A stretch of 64,000 nt of DNA from Acidobacteriota bacterium (GCA_003222675.1 QHWT01000071.1:1-64000); one strand, 5' to 3'; positions 39,059 through 49,991 are shown, counted from the stretch's first letter. A program made the numbers and translations. The notes: a model not told the origin generated them from the letters alone.

Positions 39059-39789
39059 GCGCCCCCCACACGGCTCTTGAACAACGCGATTCCCACCGCA
39101 ATCACTGCGTAGACCGCGAGCAGCGTGAGCGCGATCGGCTGCGTGCGGCGCCGATACAGCACGGCGAGGCCGATCGCCAGCACCACGATGTACCAGACCA
39201 GAAACACGTCAATCGCGCCAAGCAGGCTGCCGATGAACGACTTGTCGGGCAGCATCGGCAGCAGCGCGCCGAGGTTTGCGACGCTTCCCGTCGCTCCGCG
39301 GAAGTAATTGATCGTCCCGGAGAAGAGCGCTCCCAGCGCGGACACGACACCGGCATGCGCGATCACCGAGTACACCTGCTTGAACGAGGCCTCGCCACCC
39401 ATCGCGGCATTGAAGACGGCGAAGAGAAGACCCGCGACGATGAGCGCGATGATTGGCGATATGACGATCACGCCTGCCGCGGTGGTATACGGCAGACGTG
39501 CGGCGCTGCGTTCCATGCGGTCGTACATCTCTGGCGTCACCTCGACGCCGAACGATTTCATCGTCGTGACCTGCTGATCGAGCGTCGCCTGGCGTCCGGC
39601 CTCGGTCGTCATGGGAAGCGCGCTGAAGAACGAGACGAGCAGCGTGGTTACCGCGAGCGCGCCGAACCATCTGGGGTTCGCCACGATCGTCTGGAATGTC
39701 GCCATCGGGGAGGTCAGGACGCCGATGAGGCGAGCGGGCAGAGCCCTGGGCGCAGCCGTGGGTGCTGCCGCCATAGCAGTGTTGGTCAT
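39055..39789 (-). CDS. Yip1-family integral membrane protein
   Basis: This 244-residue protein has about five or six hydrophobic helices after a short Ala/Pro-rich N terminus. PARLIGVLTSPMATFQTIVANPRWFGAL at the start and GVIVISPIIALIVAGLLFAVFNAAMGGEASFKQVYSVIAHAGVV in the middle fit the bacterial Yip1/YIP domain. Function is unknown. Being the first gene of the adaptor-permease operon, it may assist exporter assembly. The 160-bp divergent gap to the barrel gene should contain its promoter; CTATATAC near 39853 is a possible -10 but not convincing. Confidence 0.8.
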   Translation of the reverse strand: MTNTAMAAAPTAAPRALPARLIGVLTSPMATFQTIVANPRWFGALAVTTLLVSFFSALPMTTEAGRQATLDQQVTTMKSFGVEVTPEMYDRMERSAARLPYTTAAGVIVISPIIALIVAGLLFAVFNAAMGGEASFKQVYSVIAHAGVVSALGALFSGTINYFRGATGSVANLGALLPMLPDKSFIGSLLGAIDVFLVWYIVVLAIGLAVLYRRRTQPIALTLLAVYAVIAVGIALFKSRVGGA

Positions 39790-39949
39790 AGAGATGTCGC
39801 CTTGAAAAAATGCGCTGGCTGAAGTCAGTCTGGAACAGCCGATATTACCACGCTATATACGCTCCGGCCGCCGCGAATGTTTCGGCGTGTTGGGATGAGA
39901 AAGCTCACGTACTGTAAGACTTAGGGACGGGCTGCGGTAAGCTTCGCCG

Positions 39950-40951
39950 ATGCGAAGCCTCATCTTCACCTTCTTCATGGCAATCACGCAGGTCTCCAGG
40001 GCCGTCGCCCAGACGGAACCGCCCGTCGGGGTGCGCGCCACCGGCATGGGCGGTGCGTTTGTCGCGGTCGCCGACGATGCCTCTGCGGTCTTCTGGAATC
40101 CGGCGGGTCTCGCTTCGGGATCGTACTTCAGCCTCGCGCTCGACGACAATCGCCTTCAAACCCCTGATGACACGTCGTTTCCGCATCGCCGCTCCGCATT
40201 CATGCTCGCGCTCGGCGCGCCTGCGCTGGGCATGTCCTACCTCAGTACAACGGTCACCCGCGCGGCGCAGCCGGTGATCACGCTGGATCCGGCGTCCGGC
40301 ACAAATACGCGTTTGATTCGTGTGGAGCGCCTGGCCGCGCGTCATGTGGGCGCCACCCTCGTTCAGTCGCTTACGCGGAACCTGGCCATCGGAGCCACGT
40401 TCAAGCTCGTCAGAGGCTCGGCATCCACCGGGGTCGTCAACGTCGCCGATGCGGCAGCCTTCGACGCCTCAGGGGACCTCTTTCCGGCGAGGGGGACGAC
40501 GAAATTTGACGGTGACATCGGCCTGATGCTGGCCGGCACCTACGCGAAGGCCGGAATCGCCGTACTGAACCTGCTGGAGCCGACGTTCGCAACGCCCGAC
40601 GGCGCGGCCTCGATCACGCTCGAGCGGCGCGTCAGAGGCGGAGTCTCCCTGCTGGTGCGCCAGACCATAACCGTGGCTGCGGACGTCGATTTTACGAAGG
40701 CGTCCACGAGCCTTGGCGAGTGGCGGGATGCCGCCATCGGGGCGGAGGCGCGCGCGGCCCGGCGGGCCTGGGTGCGCGGGGGCATCCACTGGAATACGGC
40801 TGGAGGGGACTCCGGACCGGGGGCAGCGCCGATTGCGAGCCTCGGCGGTAGTTACACCGTGTATGGGTCGGTCCTTGCGGACGGCCAGGTCAGCGTAGGG
40901 TCCGAGAACGGAGACCGGGGATGGGGGATTGGGCTTCGGTTTGTGTTCTAG
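39950..40951 (+). CDS. PorV/TraF-like outer-membrane beta-barrel protein
   Basis: This 333-residue protein has a signal peptide ending AVAQ. It begins GVRATGMGGAFVAVADDASAVFWNPAGLA, a hallmark of FadL-related PorV/TraF/UPF0164 barrels, and continues with alternating amphipathic strands to a terminal Phe (IGLRFVF), as in outer-membrane proteins. The role is unknown; a position just upstream of pilB could be incidental, since a promoter lies between them. Confidence 0.78.
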   Translation: MRSLIFTFFMAITQVSRAVAQTEPPVGVRATGMGGAFVAVADDASAVFWNPAGLASGSYFSLALDDNRLQTPDDTSFPHRRSAFMLALGAPALGMSYLSTTVTRAAQPVITLDPASGTNTRLIRVERLAARHVGATLVQSLTRNLAIGATFKLVRGSASTGVVNVADAAAFDASGDLFPARGTTKFDGDIGLMLAGTYAKAGIAVLNLLEPTFATPDGAASITLERRVRGGVSLLVRQTITVAADVDFTKASTSLGEWRDAAIGAEARAARRAWVRGGIHWNTAGGDSGPGAAPIASLGGSYTVYGSVLADGQVSVGSENGDRGWGIGLRFVF

Positions 40952-40952
40952 C

Positions 40953-40980
40953 TTGACAATATTTGTCACCCATGTAACAT
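40953..40980 (+). promoter_or_regulatory. Promoter with overlapping palindromic operator before pilB
   Basis: TTGACA (40953-40958) and TAACAT (40975-40980) with 16-bp spacing form a plausible sigma-70-type promoter. TGACAA-TAT-TTGTCA (40954-40968) is a perfect palindrome over the -35 box. The same half-sites occur upstream of two pilin genes. Confidence 0.6.
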
Positions 40981-41036
40981 AGCACCTTCCCCGGCAAGTC
41001 TTTCGGCGCCCTAAGTGTGGACCGGTGGTCTAACAG

Positions 41037-42836
41037 ATGCCCGTCCGTATTGGCGAGCTGCTGCTCAAAGAGAAGCGCCTGACGCCTGCTCAGTTGCAGG
41101 AGGCGTTGAACTATCAGAAGACGAACGGCGGCAAGCTCGGCTTCAATCTCGTCAAGCTCGGCTTCGTCAAGGACGAAGAGATCACCGCGCTGCTCTCGAA
41201 GCAGTACGGCGTCCCTTCGATCAATCTCGCACAGTTCGAGATTGACCCGGCGATCGTCAAGCTGATTCCCGCGGAGACGGCGCAGAAATATCAGATCGTT
41301 CCGTTGAGCCGATCCGGCGCGACGCTCACAATCGCGATGACGGATCCGACCAACGTGTTCGCCATGGACGACATCAAGTTCATGACGGGCTACAACGTCG
41401 AGCCGGTCGTAGCTTCCGAAACAGCGGTTACCGACGCCCTCCAACGCTACTTTCCGTCCACTCCCGCAGCGGCGCCGCGCGGCGAGAGAAAAGAAAAGAA
41501 GATCACCGCCCCTCAGCAGGAGGCGAACCTCAATAACGCCGCCACTCTCGAGATGGTTTCCAAGGCCCTCGAGGAAAGCGCGTCCATCGTCGACGACGAC
41601 GTGGAGCTGCTCGAGGAGATCGACCAGATCGACGTCTCGTCGCTCGAAAAGCAGGGCGGTGAAGCGCCCGTCATCCGGCTCGTGAATCTGATGCTGATGT
41701 CCGCGATTCAGAAGGGCGCGAGCGACATCCACATCGAGCCGTACGAAAAGGAATTCCGCGTCCGCTTCCGCATCGACGGGATCCTCTACAACGTCATGGC
41801 GCCGCCGATGAAGTTCCGCGATGCAATCACGTCGCGCATCAAGATTATGGCGAAGCTCGACATCGCGGAAAAGCGCCTGCCGCAGGACGGCCGCATCAAG
41901 ATCCGCTTCGCCGACGGCGAAGGGGGTACCAAGGAAATCGACTTCCGCGTGTCGTGCCTGCCGACGCTCTTCGGCGAAAAGATCGTTCTTCGTCTGCTCG
42001 ACAAAGACAAGCTGATGCTCGACATGACGAAGCTTGGCTTCGAGCCGGACTCGCTCAAGCGGCTCGAGACGGCGATCGGGAAGCCCTGGGGCATGGTGCT
42101 GGTCACGGGGCCGACGGGGAGCGGCAAGACCAACACGCTCTATTCGTCAATCTCGAAGATCAACACGCCCGAGACCAACATCATGACTGCCGAGGACCCC
42201 GTCGAATTCAACCTGGTCGGGGTGAACCAGGTACAGGTCCGCGAGAACATCGGGCTCAACTTCGCTGCCGCGCTCCGGTCGTTCCTCCGGCAGGATCCCA
42301 ACATCATCCTCGTCGGCGAAATCCGCGACTTCGAAACGGCGGAAATTGCGGTGAAGGCATCGCTCACCGGCCACCTCGTGCTCTCGACGCTGCACACCAA
42401 CGACGCGCCGAGCACGATCAGCCGGTTGATGAACATGGGCATCGAGCCGTTTCTCGTCGCGAGCTCGGTCAACCTGATTTGCGCGCAGCGCCTCGTGCGC
42501 CGCGTGTGCGCCGCATGCAAGCAGGATCAACCGCACGCCGCGCAGGCGCTCGTCGACGCCGGGTTCACGCCCGACGAAGCGCAGAAGGTCATTCCGAAGA
42601 AGGGGGCCGGCTGCGAGAGGTGCAACAACACCGGCTACAAAGGGCGCGTGGGGCTCTACGAAGTGATGGAGATCACCGACGAGTTGCGCGAGCTGATTCT
42701 CGTCGGCGCGTCCGCGCTCGAACTGCGGCGCAAGGCGGTCGAGGAAGGAATGATCACGCTCCGCCGGAGCGGCCTCCACAAGGTCATGGACGGCGTGACG
42801 ACGATTGAGGAAGTGGCACGAGAGACGGTCAAGTAG
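41037..42836 (+). CDS. pilB: Type IV pilus extension ATPase PilB
   Basis: This 599-residue PilB/GspE ATPase has an N-terminal MshEN-like domain (IGELLLKEKRLTPAQLQEAL...). It also has the Walker A GPTGSGKTN, Asp box EDPVEFNLVGVNQVQV, Walker B LVGEIRDFETAEIA, and the zinc Cys4 motif CAACK...CERCNNTGYKGR. The Walker A Lys and arginine fingers appear intact. It powers pilus polymerisation at the cytoplasmic side of the inner membrane. MshEN domains in related ATPases bind c-di-GMP, so that control is possible here. Confidence 0.96.
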   Translation: MPVRIGELLLKEKRLTPAQLQEALNYQKTNGGKLGFNLVKLGFVKDEEITALLSKQYGVPSINLAQFEIDPAIVKLIPAETAQKYQIVPLSRSGATLTIAMTDPTNVFAMDDIKFMTGYNVEPVVASETAVTDALQRYFPSTPAAAPRGERKEKKITAPQQEANLNNAATLEMVSKALEESASIVDDDVELLEEIDQIDVSSLEKQGGEAPVIRLVNLMLMSAIQKGASDIHIEPYEKEFRVRFRIDGILYNVMAPPMKFRDAITSRIKIMAKLDIAEKRLPQDGRIKIRFADGEGGTKEIDFRVSCLPTLFGEKIVLRLLDKDKLMLDMTKLGFEPDSLKRLETAIGKPWGMVLVTGPTGSGKTNTLYSSISKINTPETNIMTAEDPVEFNLVGVNQVQVRENIGLNFAAALRSFLRQDPNIILVGEIRDFETAEIAVKASLTGHLVLSTLHTNDAPSTISRLMNMGIEPFLVASSVNLICAQRLVRRVCAACKQDQPHAAQALVDAGFTPDEAQKVIPKKGAGCERCNNTGYKGRVGLYEVMEITDELRELILVGASALELRRKAVEEGMITLRRSGLHKVMDGVTTIEEVARETVK

Positions 42837-42839
42837 ACG

Positions 42840-42928
42840 GTCAGCCACCAGCCGCCAGCCACCAGCAGCAAGCTGGAAGCTAGTAGCTGGAAGCTGGAAG
42901 CTGGAAGCTGGTAGCTGGTAGCTAACGA
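42840..42928. repeat. Inverted heptamer array pilB-pilT, AGCTGG family
   Basis: Left arm CAGCCACCAGCCGCCAGCC; right arm AGCTGGAAGCTAGTAGCTGG and further AGCTGGA/AGCTGGT units ending AGCTAAC. The pattern is the same as in the ribosomal superoperon. Confidence 0.8.
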
Positions 42929-42943
42929 TTGGACACACCACAC

Positions 42944-44077
42944 ATGGTTACGTTGCCCGAACTCTTACAGACGCTCGTCCAGAACAGCGGGTCGGACCTT
43001 CATATCACGACCAACACGCCGCCACAGGTCCGCATTCACGGGCACCTGCAGCCGCTGGATCTGCCGCCGCTCGACGCGGCCGCCACCAAGGCGCTCGCGT
43101 ACAGCGTGCTCACCGATCTGCAGAAGAAGCGGTTCGAGGAATCGCTCGAACTGGACTTCTCGTTCGGCATCCGCGGCATCGCGCGCTTCCGCTGCAACGT
43201 GTTCAACCAGCGCGGCGCGGTCGCGGCGGTCTACCGCGTGATCCCGGAGCAGATCAAGGGGTTCCACGAGCTTGGACTGCCACAAGTGCTGGCGAACCTC
43301 GCCGACCGTCCACGCGGTCTCGTGCTCGTCACGGGTCCCACCGGCTCCGGCAAGTCGACGACGCTCGCGGCCATGATTGACAAGATCAACACGGAGCGCC
43401 ACGAGCACATCCTCACGATCGAAGACCCGATCGAGTTCGTGCACCAGCACAAGGGTTGCCTCGTGAACCAGCGCGAGGTCCATCAGGACACCCAGGGCTT
43501 TGCGATGGCGCTGCGCGCCGCGCTCCGCGAAGACCCCGATATCGTCCTCATCGGCGAGTTGCGCGATCTCGAGACGATCGAATCGGCGCTGCGCATCGCG
43601 GAAACCGGCCACTTGACGTTCGCGACGCTGCACACGAACTCGGCGGCGCAGACGATCAACCGGATCATCGACGTGTTCCCCGCGCACCAGCAGGGGCAGA
43701 TCCGCACGCAGCTCTCGCTCGTGCTCGAAGGGATCGTGTGTCAGGCGCTGCTGCCACGCGCCGACGGCCACGGACGCGTCGTCGCGCTCGAAATCATGGT
43801 GCCGAACCCCGCGATCAGGAACCTGATTCGCGACGACAAGGTGCACCAGATCTATTCGACGATGCAGACAGGGCAGGAGAAGCTCGGGATGCAGACGATG
43901 AACCAGTGCCTCTCGACGCTGTATCAGAAACGGCTGATTTCGCTCGAGTCGGCGATGAGCGCCTCGTCGTTGAAGGACGAACTCGAGCAGATCATCGCGC
44001 GGGGCGCGGGTGTGGTGGCCGGCGCGGGCATGCAGAAGCCGGGCGCCGGACTTCCGAACAGACCGGTGGGACGGTAA
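42944..44077 (+). CDS. pilT: Twitching-motility retraction ATPase PilT
   Basis: This 377-residue PilT has GSDLHIT in the N-terminal PAS-like domain, Walker A GPTGSGKST, Asp box EDPIEFVH, Walker B LIGELRDLETI, the HTNSA His box and the PilT-specific AIRNLIR motif. It depolymerises the pilus to pull the cell. ATG 42944 is preferred to the in-frame TTG at 42929 that lies at the array end; neither has a clear ribosome-binding site. Confidence 0.95.
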   Translation: MVTLPELLQTLVQNSGSDLHITTNTPPQVRIHGHLQPLDLPPLDAAATKALAYSVLTDLQKKRFEESLELDFSFGIRGIARFRCNVFNQRGAVAAVYRVIPEQIKGFHELGLPQVLANLADRPRGLVLVTGPTGSGKSTTLAAMIDKINTERHEHILTIEDPIEFVHQHKGCLVNQREVHQDTQGFAMALRAALREDPDIVLIGELRDLETIESALRIAETGHLTFATLHTNSAAQTINRIIDVFPAHQQGQIRTQLSLVLEGIVCQALLPRADGHGRVVALEIMVPNPAIRNLIRDDKVHQIYSTMQTGQEKLGMQTMNQCLSTLYQKRLISLESAMSASSLKDELEQIIARGAGVVAGAGMQKPGAGLPNRPVGR

Positions 44078-44172
44078 ACAGTTACTCAGAGGCCACTGAG
44101 GCCACGGAGTGGTTTTGGATTTCGTTTGGTTTTCAAATTTTTTGCTCTCCGTGCCCTCTGTGGCCTCCGAGT
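44078..44172. repeat. Long inverted repeat pilT-pilC, CCACTGAGG type
   Basis: A 28-bp segment starting TTACTCAGAGGCCACTGAGG (44084) is matched in reverse by CTCCGTGCCCTCTGTGGC and on to GAGTAA (about 44145-44172), with four mismatches, around a 33-bp AT-rich spacer. The layout equals the heptamer arrays but the unit is about 10 bp (GAGGCCACTG, GAGGCCACGG). Confidence 0.8.
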
Positions 44173-44186
44173 AAAAAGGAACCAGT

Positions 44187-45407
44187 ATGCCAACATTCGC
44201 GTATAGCGGACGGACTCGGGCGGGCCAGACGATCACGGGCGAGCGCATCGCGGACACGATGGACGCGGCGATTGCGGCGCTGCGTCGCGAGCAGATTCAG
44301 GTGACGCGGATCGATCCGGCCAAAGCGGCCGCGGCCGCGAAGGAGGCCAAGCCGAAGAAGCCGAAGGGCAAGGCTGCGCCATCGAAGAACCTCGCCATCT
44401 TCACGCGGCAGTTCTCCGTCATGATCGACGCCGGTCTGCCCCTGGTCCAGTGCCTCGACATCCTCGGCAAGCAGGAGCCGCACAAGGGCTTTGCCGAAGC
44501 GATCCTGTCGGTGCGGTCGGACGTCGAGTCGGGCGCCGCGCTCGCCGATGCGATGAAGAAGCATCCAAAGTCGTTCGACGCGCTCTACGCGAACATGATC
44601 GCCGCGGGTGAGGCGGGCGGTATCCTCGACACGATCCTGAAGCGGCTCGCGGTCTACATCGAAAAGAGCGTCAAGCTGAAAGGACAGGTCAAGTCCGCGA
44701 TGATCTACCCGATTGCGGTCATCTGTATCGCCGCGATCGTCGTCTCCGCGATTCTGTGGAAGGTCATCCCGACCTTCGCGCAGCTGTTCGCGGGCCTCGG
44801 CGCCGAACTCCCGTTCCCGACCCGCGTCGTCATCGCGATGAGCAACGGGCTCGTCTCGTACGGACCGTTCATCCTCGTCGGTCTCGGCGGCATCTTTTAC
44901 GGCCTCAAGCGCTACTACGACACGTCCGCAGGGCGCTACGCGATCGATGCTCTGACCTTGAAGATGCCGATCCTGGGGATGATTCTCCGGAAGATCGCGG
45001 TCGCACGGTTCTGCCGGACGCTCTCGACGCTGCTGTCGTCGGGCGTGCCGATTCTCGACGGCCTCGACATCACGGCGCGCACGGCGGGCAATGCCATTAT
45101 CGAGGAAGCGATCCAGAAGACGCGCTCGAGCATCGAGCGCGGCGAGACCGTCTCGGGGCCGCTGCGCGAGACGAACGTGTTCCCCTCGATGGTCGTGCAG
45201 ATGATCAACGTCGGGGAGACGACGGGCGCGCTCGACGCGATGCTCGCGAAGATCGCGGACTTCTACGAGGAGGAAGTGGACACGGCGGTCGCCGGCCTTC
45301 TGACGCTGATGGAGCCGATCATGATCGCGGTGCTCGGCGGCGTGGTGGGCGGCATCGTCATTGCGATGTATATGCCGATCTTCGATCTGATCAGCAAGCT
45401 GACGTAG
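44187..45407 (+). CDS. pilC: Type IV pilus platform protein PilC
   Basis: This 406-residue protein has the short N-terminal region MPTFAYSGRTRAGQTITGE and two T2SF domains (FTRQFSVMIDAGLPLVQCLDIL... and FCRTLSTLLSSGVPILDGLDIT...), with three membrane helices. PilC is the inner-membrane platform on which PilB and PilT act. AAGGA precedes the ATG. Confidence 0.96.
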   Translation: MPTFAYSGRTRAGQTITGERIADTMDAAIAALRREQIQVTRIDPAKAAAAAKEAKPKKPKGKAAPSKNLAIFTRQFSVMIDAGLPLVQCLDILGKQEPHKGFAEAILSVRSDVESGAALADAMKKHPKSFDALYANMIAAGEAGGILDTILKRLAVYIEKSVKLKGQVKSAMIYPIAVICIAAIVVSAILWKVIPTFAQLFAGLGAELPFPTRVVIAMSNGLVSYGPFILVGLGGIFYGLKRYYDTSAGRYAIDALTLKMPILGMILRKIAVARFCRTLSTLLSSGVPILDGLDITARTAGNAIIEEAIQKTRSSIERGETVSGPLRETNVFPSMVVQMINVGETTGALDAMLAKIADFYEEEVDTAVAGLLTLMEPIMIAVLGGVVGGIVIAMYMPIFDLISKLT

Positions 45408-45544
45408 GAGTCAGAAGGTAGGAGTCAGAAGGCAGAAGCGCCTGCGGCCCGAGCGAGGCGACGGAGTGAAGCGCGGTCTTCCGCGCCTCCGAGCGAGCGC
45501 GCGTGGGGTAGGGCCCCACGCGCATTGAGAAAAGCGGACAAACT
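45408..45544 (+). other. pilC-pilS gap with tandem units and hairpins
   Basis: TAGGAGTCAGAAGG-type units repeat right after the pilC stop, followed by GCGCGGTCTTCCGCGC and a strong 10-bp hairpin GCGCGTGGGG / CCCCACGCGC (45499-45523). There is no clear T tract, so the hairpin may be an attenuator or a repeat remnant. Confidence 0.55.
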
Positions 45545-47206
45545 ATGCACAGCATCCGGCACAACAAGCTGCTGTGGTTGATTGGCGGCCGAGCCGCCGT
45601 CATCACGATGCTGCTCGGATCCGCGATCCTCATCCAGCTGAAGGCGCCGGGCGCGTTGCCGATCGATCCGTTCTTCTTCCTGATCGGCCTGACGTACGGG
45701 CTGACGGCGGTGTGGGCCATCACGCTGCGCTTCATCGATCGGCATCCATGGCTCGTGGACGTGCAGGTCGCGTGCGACGCGCTGGTGGTCTCGGCGATGG
45801 TCCACCTGACCGGCGGCGTCGCAAGCTACTTCTCGTCGCTCTACGCGCTGCCGATCATCGCCGCGAGCACGGTGCAGTCGTGGCGGGGCGGCCTGATGGT
45901 GAGCGCGTTGAGCTCGATCATCTACGGCGGCCTCGTGATCGCGCAGTACCAGGGGGTCGCGCTGCCATTCGTGGACGTGCCGGCTGTGCTGCCGCCGATG
46001 CGCGTCGCGATCTTCACCGTGGGGCTGAACGTGTTCGGCTTCATGGCCGTTGCGGTGCTGAGCGGATATCTCGCGGAAGGTTTGAGGCGGACCGGCGAGC
46101 AGCTCGAAGAGACGTCAACGCAGCTCGCCGACCTGCAGGCGTTCAGCCAGCACGTGATCGACAGCCTGACCAGCGGTTTGACGACCTGCGACATGGCAGG
46201 ACGGCTGCTGACGTTCAACCGCGCCGCGGAAGGGATTACCGCGATCGCGGCCGTGGACGCCCTGGGGCGTCCGATGGCAGAGGTGCTGCAGCTGCCACAG
46301 GCGTATGCCGGCCTGTTCAGGCCGCACGGCCGCCGGCCGATGCCGCCGCGCATCGAGTACGGGTACACGCGGGCCGACGGACGTCAGATCGAGCTTGGCA
46401 TCAGCGCGGCGCCGCTCATAACGCCGCGAGGCGACGTCGGCTTCCTGTTTACGTTCCAGGACGTCACGGAAGCAAAGAAGCACGAGCGCGAGGCGCGCGT
46501 GCAGCAGCGGCTCGCGGCCGTGGGTGAGATGGCCGCGGGTATCGCGCACGAGATCCGCAATCCGCTGGCGTCCATGGCGGGGTCGATACAGATCCTGCGC
46601 GACGAGCTGCCGCTGACCGCCGAGCAATCGCAGTTGATGGATATCGTGCTGCGCGAGTCGGAACGTTTGAACGAGACGATCAGGAGCTTTCTATCCTACG
46701 CCCGGCCGCAGCGCGCCGCGCTCGGCGACGTGGACGTCCGCCGCGTGCTGACCGACACGGCGGCGCTGCTCGAGAACAACGCGGAGCTCGTGGACGGTCA
46801 TTCGATCGTCGTCGATGCGGCGTCCGATCCCGTCGTGTATCGGGCCGACGAGGCGCAGATACGACAGATCGTGTGGAACCTGGCGACGAATGGTTTGCGC
46901 GCGATGCCCGACGGCGGCGAGCTGCGGCTCTCGGTGCGTCGAGCCGGCGCTCGCGGCGGCGATCAGGGGCAGGTCGTCATCGCGGTGCACGACCACGGGG
47001 TTGGCATTGCACCGGAGGAGATGGACGGGATCTTCCAGCCGTTCCGTGGCGGCTTCGCGCGGGGGACGGGACTCGGCCTCTCAATCGTGCATCGGATTGC
47101 CAGCGATTACGGCGGGGAAGTGCGCGTGGCGTCGAGCCAGGGGCGCGGCACGACTGTGGAAGTCATCCTGCCGGTGGGGGCGCTCACCGCGCCCGTGGCC
47201 GGCTGA
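45545..47206 (+). CDS. pilS: PilS-like membrane sensor histidine kinase
   Basis: The 553-residue kinase has about six N-terminal membrane helices (residues 12-180), then a PAS domain (SLTSGLTTCDMAGRLLTFNRAAEGI...), a HisKA phospho-acceptor HEIRNPLASMAGSI and an HATPase with N, G1 (DHGVGIAPE) and G2 (GTGLGLS) boxes. In Pseudomonas, PilS senses inner-membrane pilin and controls PilR; the same role is inferred here from synteny. Confidence 0.9.
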   Translation: MHSIRHNKLLWLIGGRAAVITMLLGSAILIQLKAPGALPIDPFFFLIGLTYGLTAVWAITLRFIDRHPWLVDVQVACDALVVSAMVHLTGGVASYFSSLYALPIIAASTVQSWRGGLMVSALSSIIYGGLVIAQYQGVALPFVDVPAVLPPMRVAIFTVGLNVFGFMAVAVLSGYLAEGLRRTGEQLEETSTQLADLQAFSQHVIDSLTSGLTTCDMAGRLLTFNRAAEGITAIAAVDALGRPMAEVLQLPQAYAGLFRPHGRRPMPPRIEYGYTRADGRQIELGISAAPLITPRGDVGFLFTFQDVTEAKKHEREARVQQRLAAVGEMAAGIAHEIRNPLASMAGSIQILRDELPLTAEQSQLMDIVLRESERLNETIRSFLSYARPQRAALGDVDVRRVLTDTAALLENNAELVDGHSIVVDAASDPVVYRADEAQIRQIVWNLATNGLRAMPDGGELRLSVRRAGARGGDQGQVVIAVHDHGVGIAPEEMDGIFQPFRGGFARGTGLGLSIVHRIASDYGGEVRVASSQGRGTTVEVILPVGALTAPVAG

Positions 47207-47223
47207 AAAGAAACAAGAAACCT

Positions 47224-48656
<1,433 letters not shown>

Positions 48657-48660
<4 letters not shown>

Positions 48661-49247
48661 AGCAATCCTCGGCAGTCGACATTGGGCATTCGGCGTTGAC
48701 GCGTGAAGCGCAGGAAAAACCAGCAGTCGGCATTGGCCGTTCAGCATTGACGCGCGAAGCGCAGCCGTCTGAGCGCAACGGCTTCACACTCCTCGAGCTC
48801 CTGTTGGTCGTCGCCATCATCGCCGCGATCGCGGCGATCGCCACGCCCGGCCTGTTGCGCGCACGCATCTCCGCTAACGAAGCGTCGGCGATTGCGTCGC
48901 TGCGGGCCATCGGCAGCGCGCAGGCGACCTTCTCCCGCAGCTGCGCGAACGGCCTGTACGCGGCGTCGCTCGATATCCTTGGCACGGGACCGTCGGGCGA
49001 TACGCCCTTCATCAGCGTCGATCTCGGCGGATCGGCCACCGCGTCAAAGAGCGGCTACCTCATTTCCCTCGCCGGTGCGACTGCTACGCTGGCGACCGGC
49101 TTTCATTCGTGGGCGGACCCGGTCTCGTCCAACAGCGGCATCCGCTATTTCGGGTCCAATACCACCGGCACGATCTGGCACGCGACCTCGTCGCTCAGCG
49201 GGATGAGCGACACCGCGAGCCCCTCGGGCGGCACCCCGATTCAGTGA
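48657..49247 (+). CDS. Type IV pilin with unusually long, internally repeated leader
   Basis: The mature sequence starts after Gly42: NG-FTLLELLLVVAIIAAIAAI, followed by a pilin globular domain similar to the next two genes (SGDTPFISVDLG, YFGSNTTGTIW). The 42-residue leader, usually 6-15, holds a 14-residue repeat (AVDIGHSALTREAQ at 6-19 and AVGIGRSALTREAQ at 23-36) written by a repeat in the DNA. Only one Cys (SRSCANG) remains; the loop carrying the second Cys in its relatives is missing. ATG overlaps the pilR stop. Confidence 0.85.
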
Positions 49248-49252
49248 TCGCC

Positions 49253-49281
49253 TGACAATTCATGGCTGCCACGAATTGTCA
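49253..49281 (+). promoter_or_regulatory. Inverted repeat TGACAATTC/GAATTGTCA upstream of pilin gene
   Basis: Perfect 9-bp arms with an 11-bp loop lie 6 bp after the previous pilin stop and about 195 bp before the next pilin. The outer half-sites TGACAA/TTGTCA equal those at pilB and before the 50332 pilin. Alternatively it is a weak terminator, but no T tract follows. TTGGCAGATCAATCTGAT at 49343-49360 is at best a poor sigma-54 match (GG but not GC at the second position). Confidence 0.5.
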
Positions 49282-49475
49282 CTGACGCGGATTGTCTATA
49301 TCATCGGTAAGAGTATGCGCACCGAGATTAATCTCGTAAGTCTTGGCAGATCAATCTGATATCGGGTTCGTCCGGTCTATACTCCCTACACCGGTACGTC
49401 GCTTGCTCTCCAGCGCTGCGAATCCATTCTTTTGTTGCGTTCACCCCGTTTGCAGGTCAAGGAGTAGCTGCGGAC

Positions 49476-49991
49476 ATGAAAATTAGGAACCAGAAGGGCT
49501 TTACGCTGATCGAGCTGCTGATCGTCGTGGCGATCATCGGCATCATCGCGGCGATTGCCGTCCCCGGCCTGCTCCGGGCACGCATCTCCGGTAACGAGGC
49601 GTCGGCGATCGGGTCGCTGCGCGCCATCAGCAGCGCGCAGTCGACGTTCTCGGCGAGCTGCGCGAACGGCATGTATGCGTCATCGATGGACATCCTCGGC
49701 ACGGGTCCGTCGGGCGGTTCGGCGTTCATCAGCCCGGACCTCGGCGCGGCGGCGACGGCGACCAAGAGCGGCTACAGCGTGAGCCTGGCGGGCACGAGCG
49801 CGACGGGCACGGCCTGTAACGGTTCGACGGCGCTCGCTTCCGGCTATCACTCGTGGGCGAACCCGGTGTCGAGCTCGACGGGCACGCGCTACTTCGGGTC
49901 GAACACCACGGGCACGATCTGGCAGTCGACCTCGACGCTCAGCGGCATGTCGGACACGGCGACCCCGTCGGGCGGCACGGCCATCCAGTAA
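49476..49991 (+). CDS. Type IV major-pilin-like protein, copy 1
   Basis: This 171-residue prepilin has an 8-residue leader MKIRNQKG, the cleavage/methylation site G-FTLIELLIVVAIIGIIAAIA with Glu5, and a small globular domain with two Cys (SASCANG and GTACNGS) that probably pair. It is nearly identical to the 50332 gene, so a tandem duplication kept similar by recent origin or gene conversion. AAGGAG at 49459-49464. Group resembles GspG/PilA-like short pilins of Acidobacteriota and Deltaproteobacteria. Confidence 0.93.
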   Translation: MKIRNQKGFTLIELLIVVAIIGIIAAIAVPGLLRARISGNEASAIGSLRAISSAQSTFSASCANGMYASSMDILGTGPSGGSAFISPDLGAAATATKSGYSVSLAGTSATGTACNGSTALASGYHSWANPVSSSTGTRYFGSNTTGTIWQSTSTLSGMSDTATPSGGTAIQ

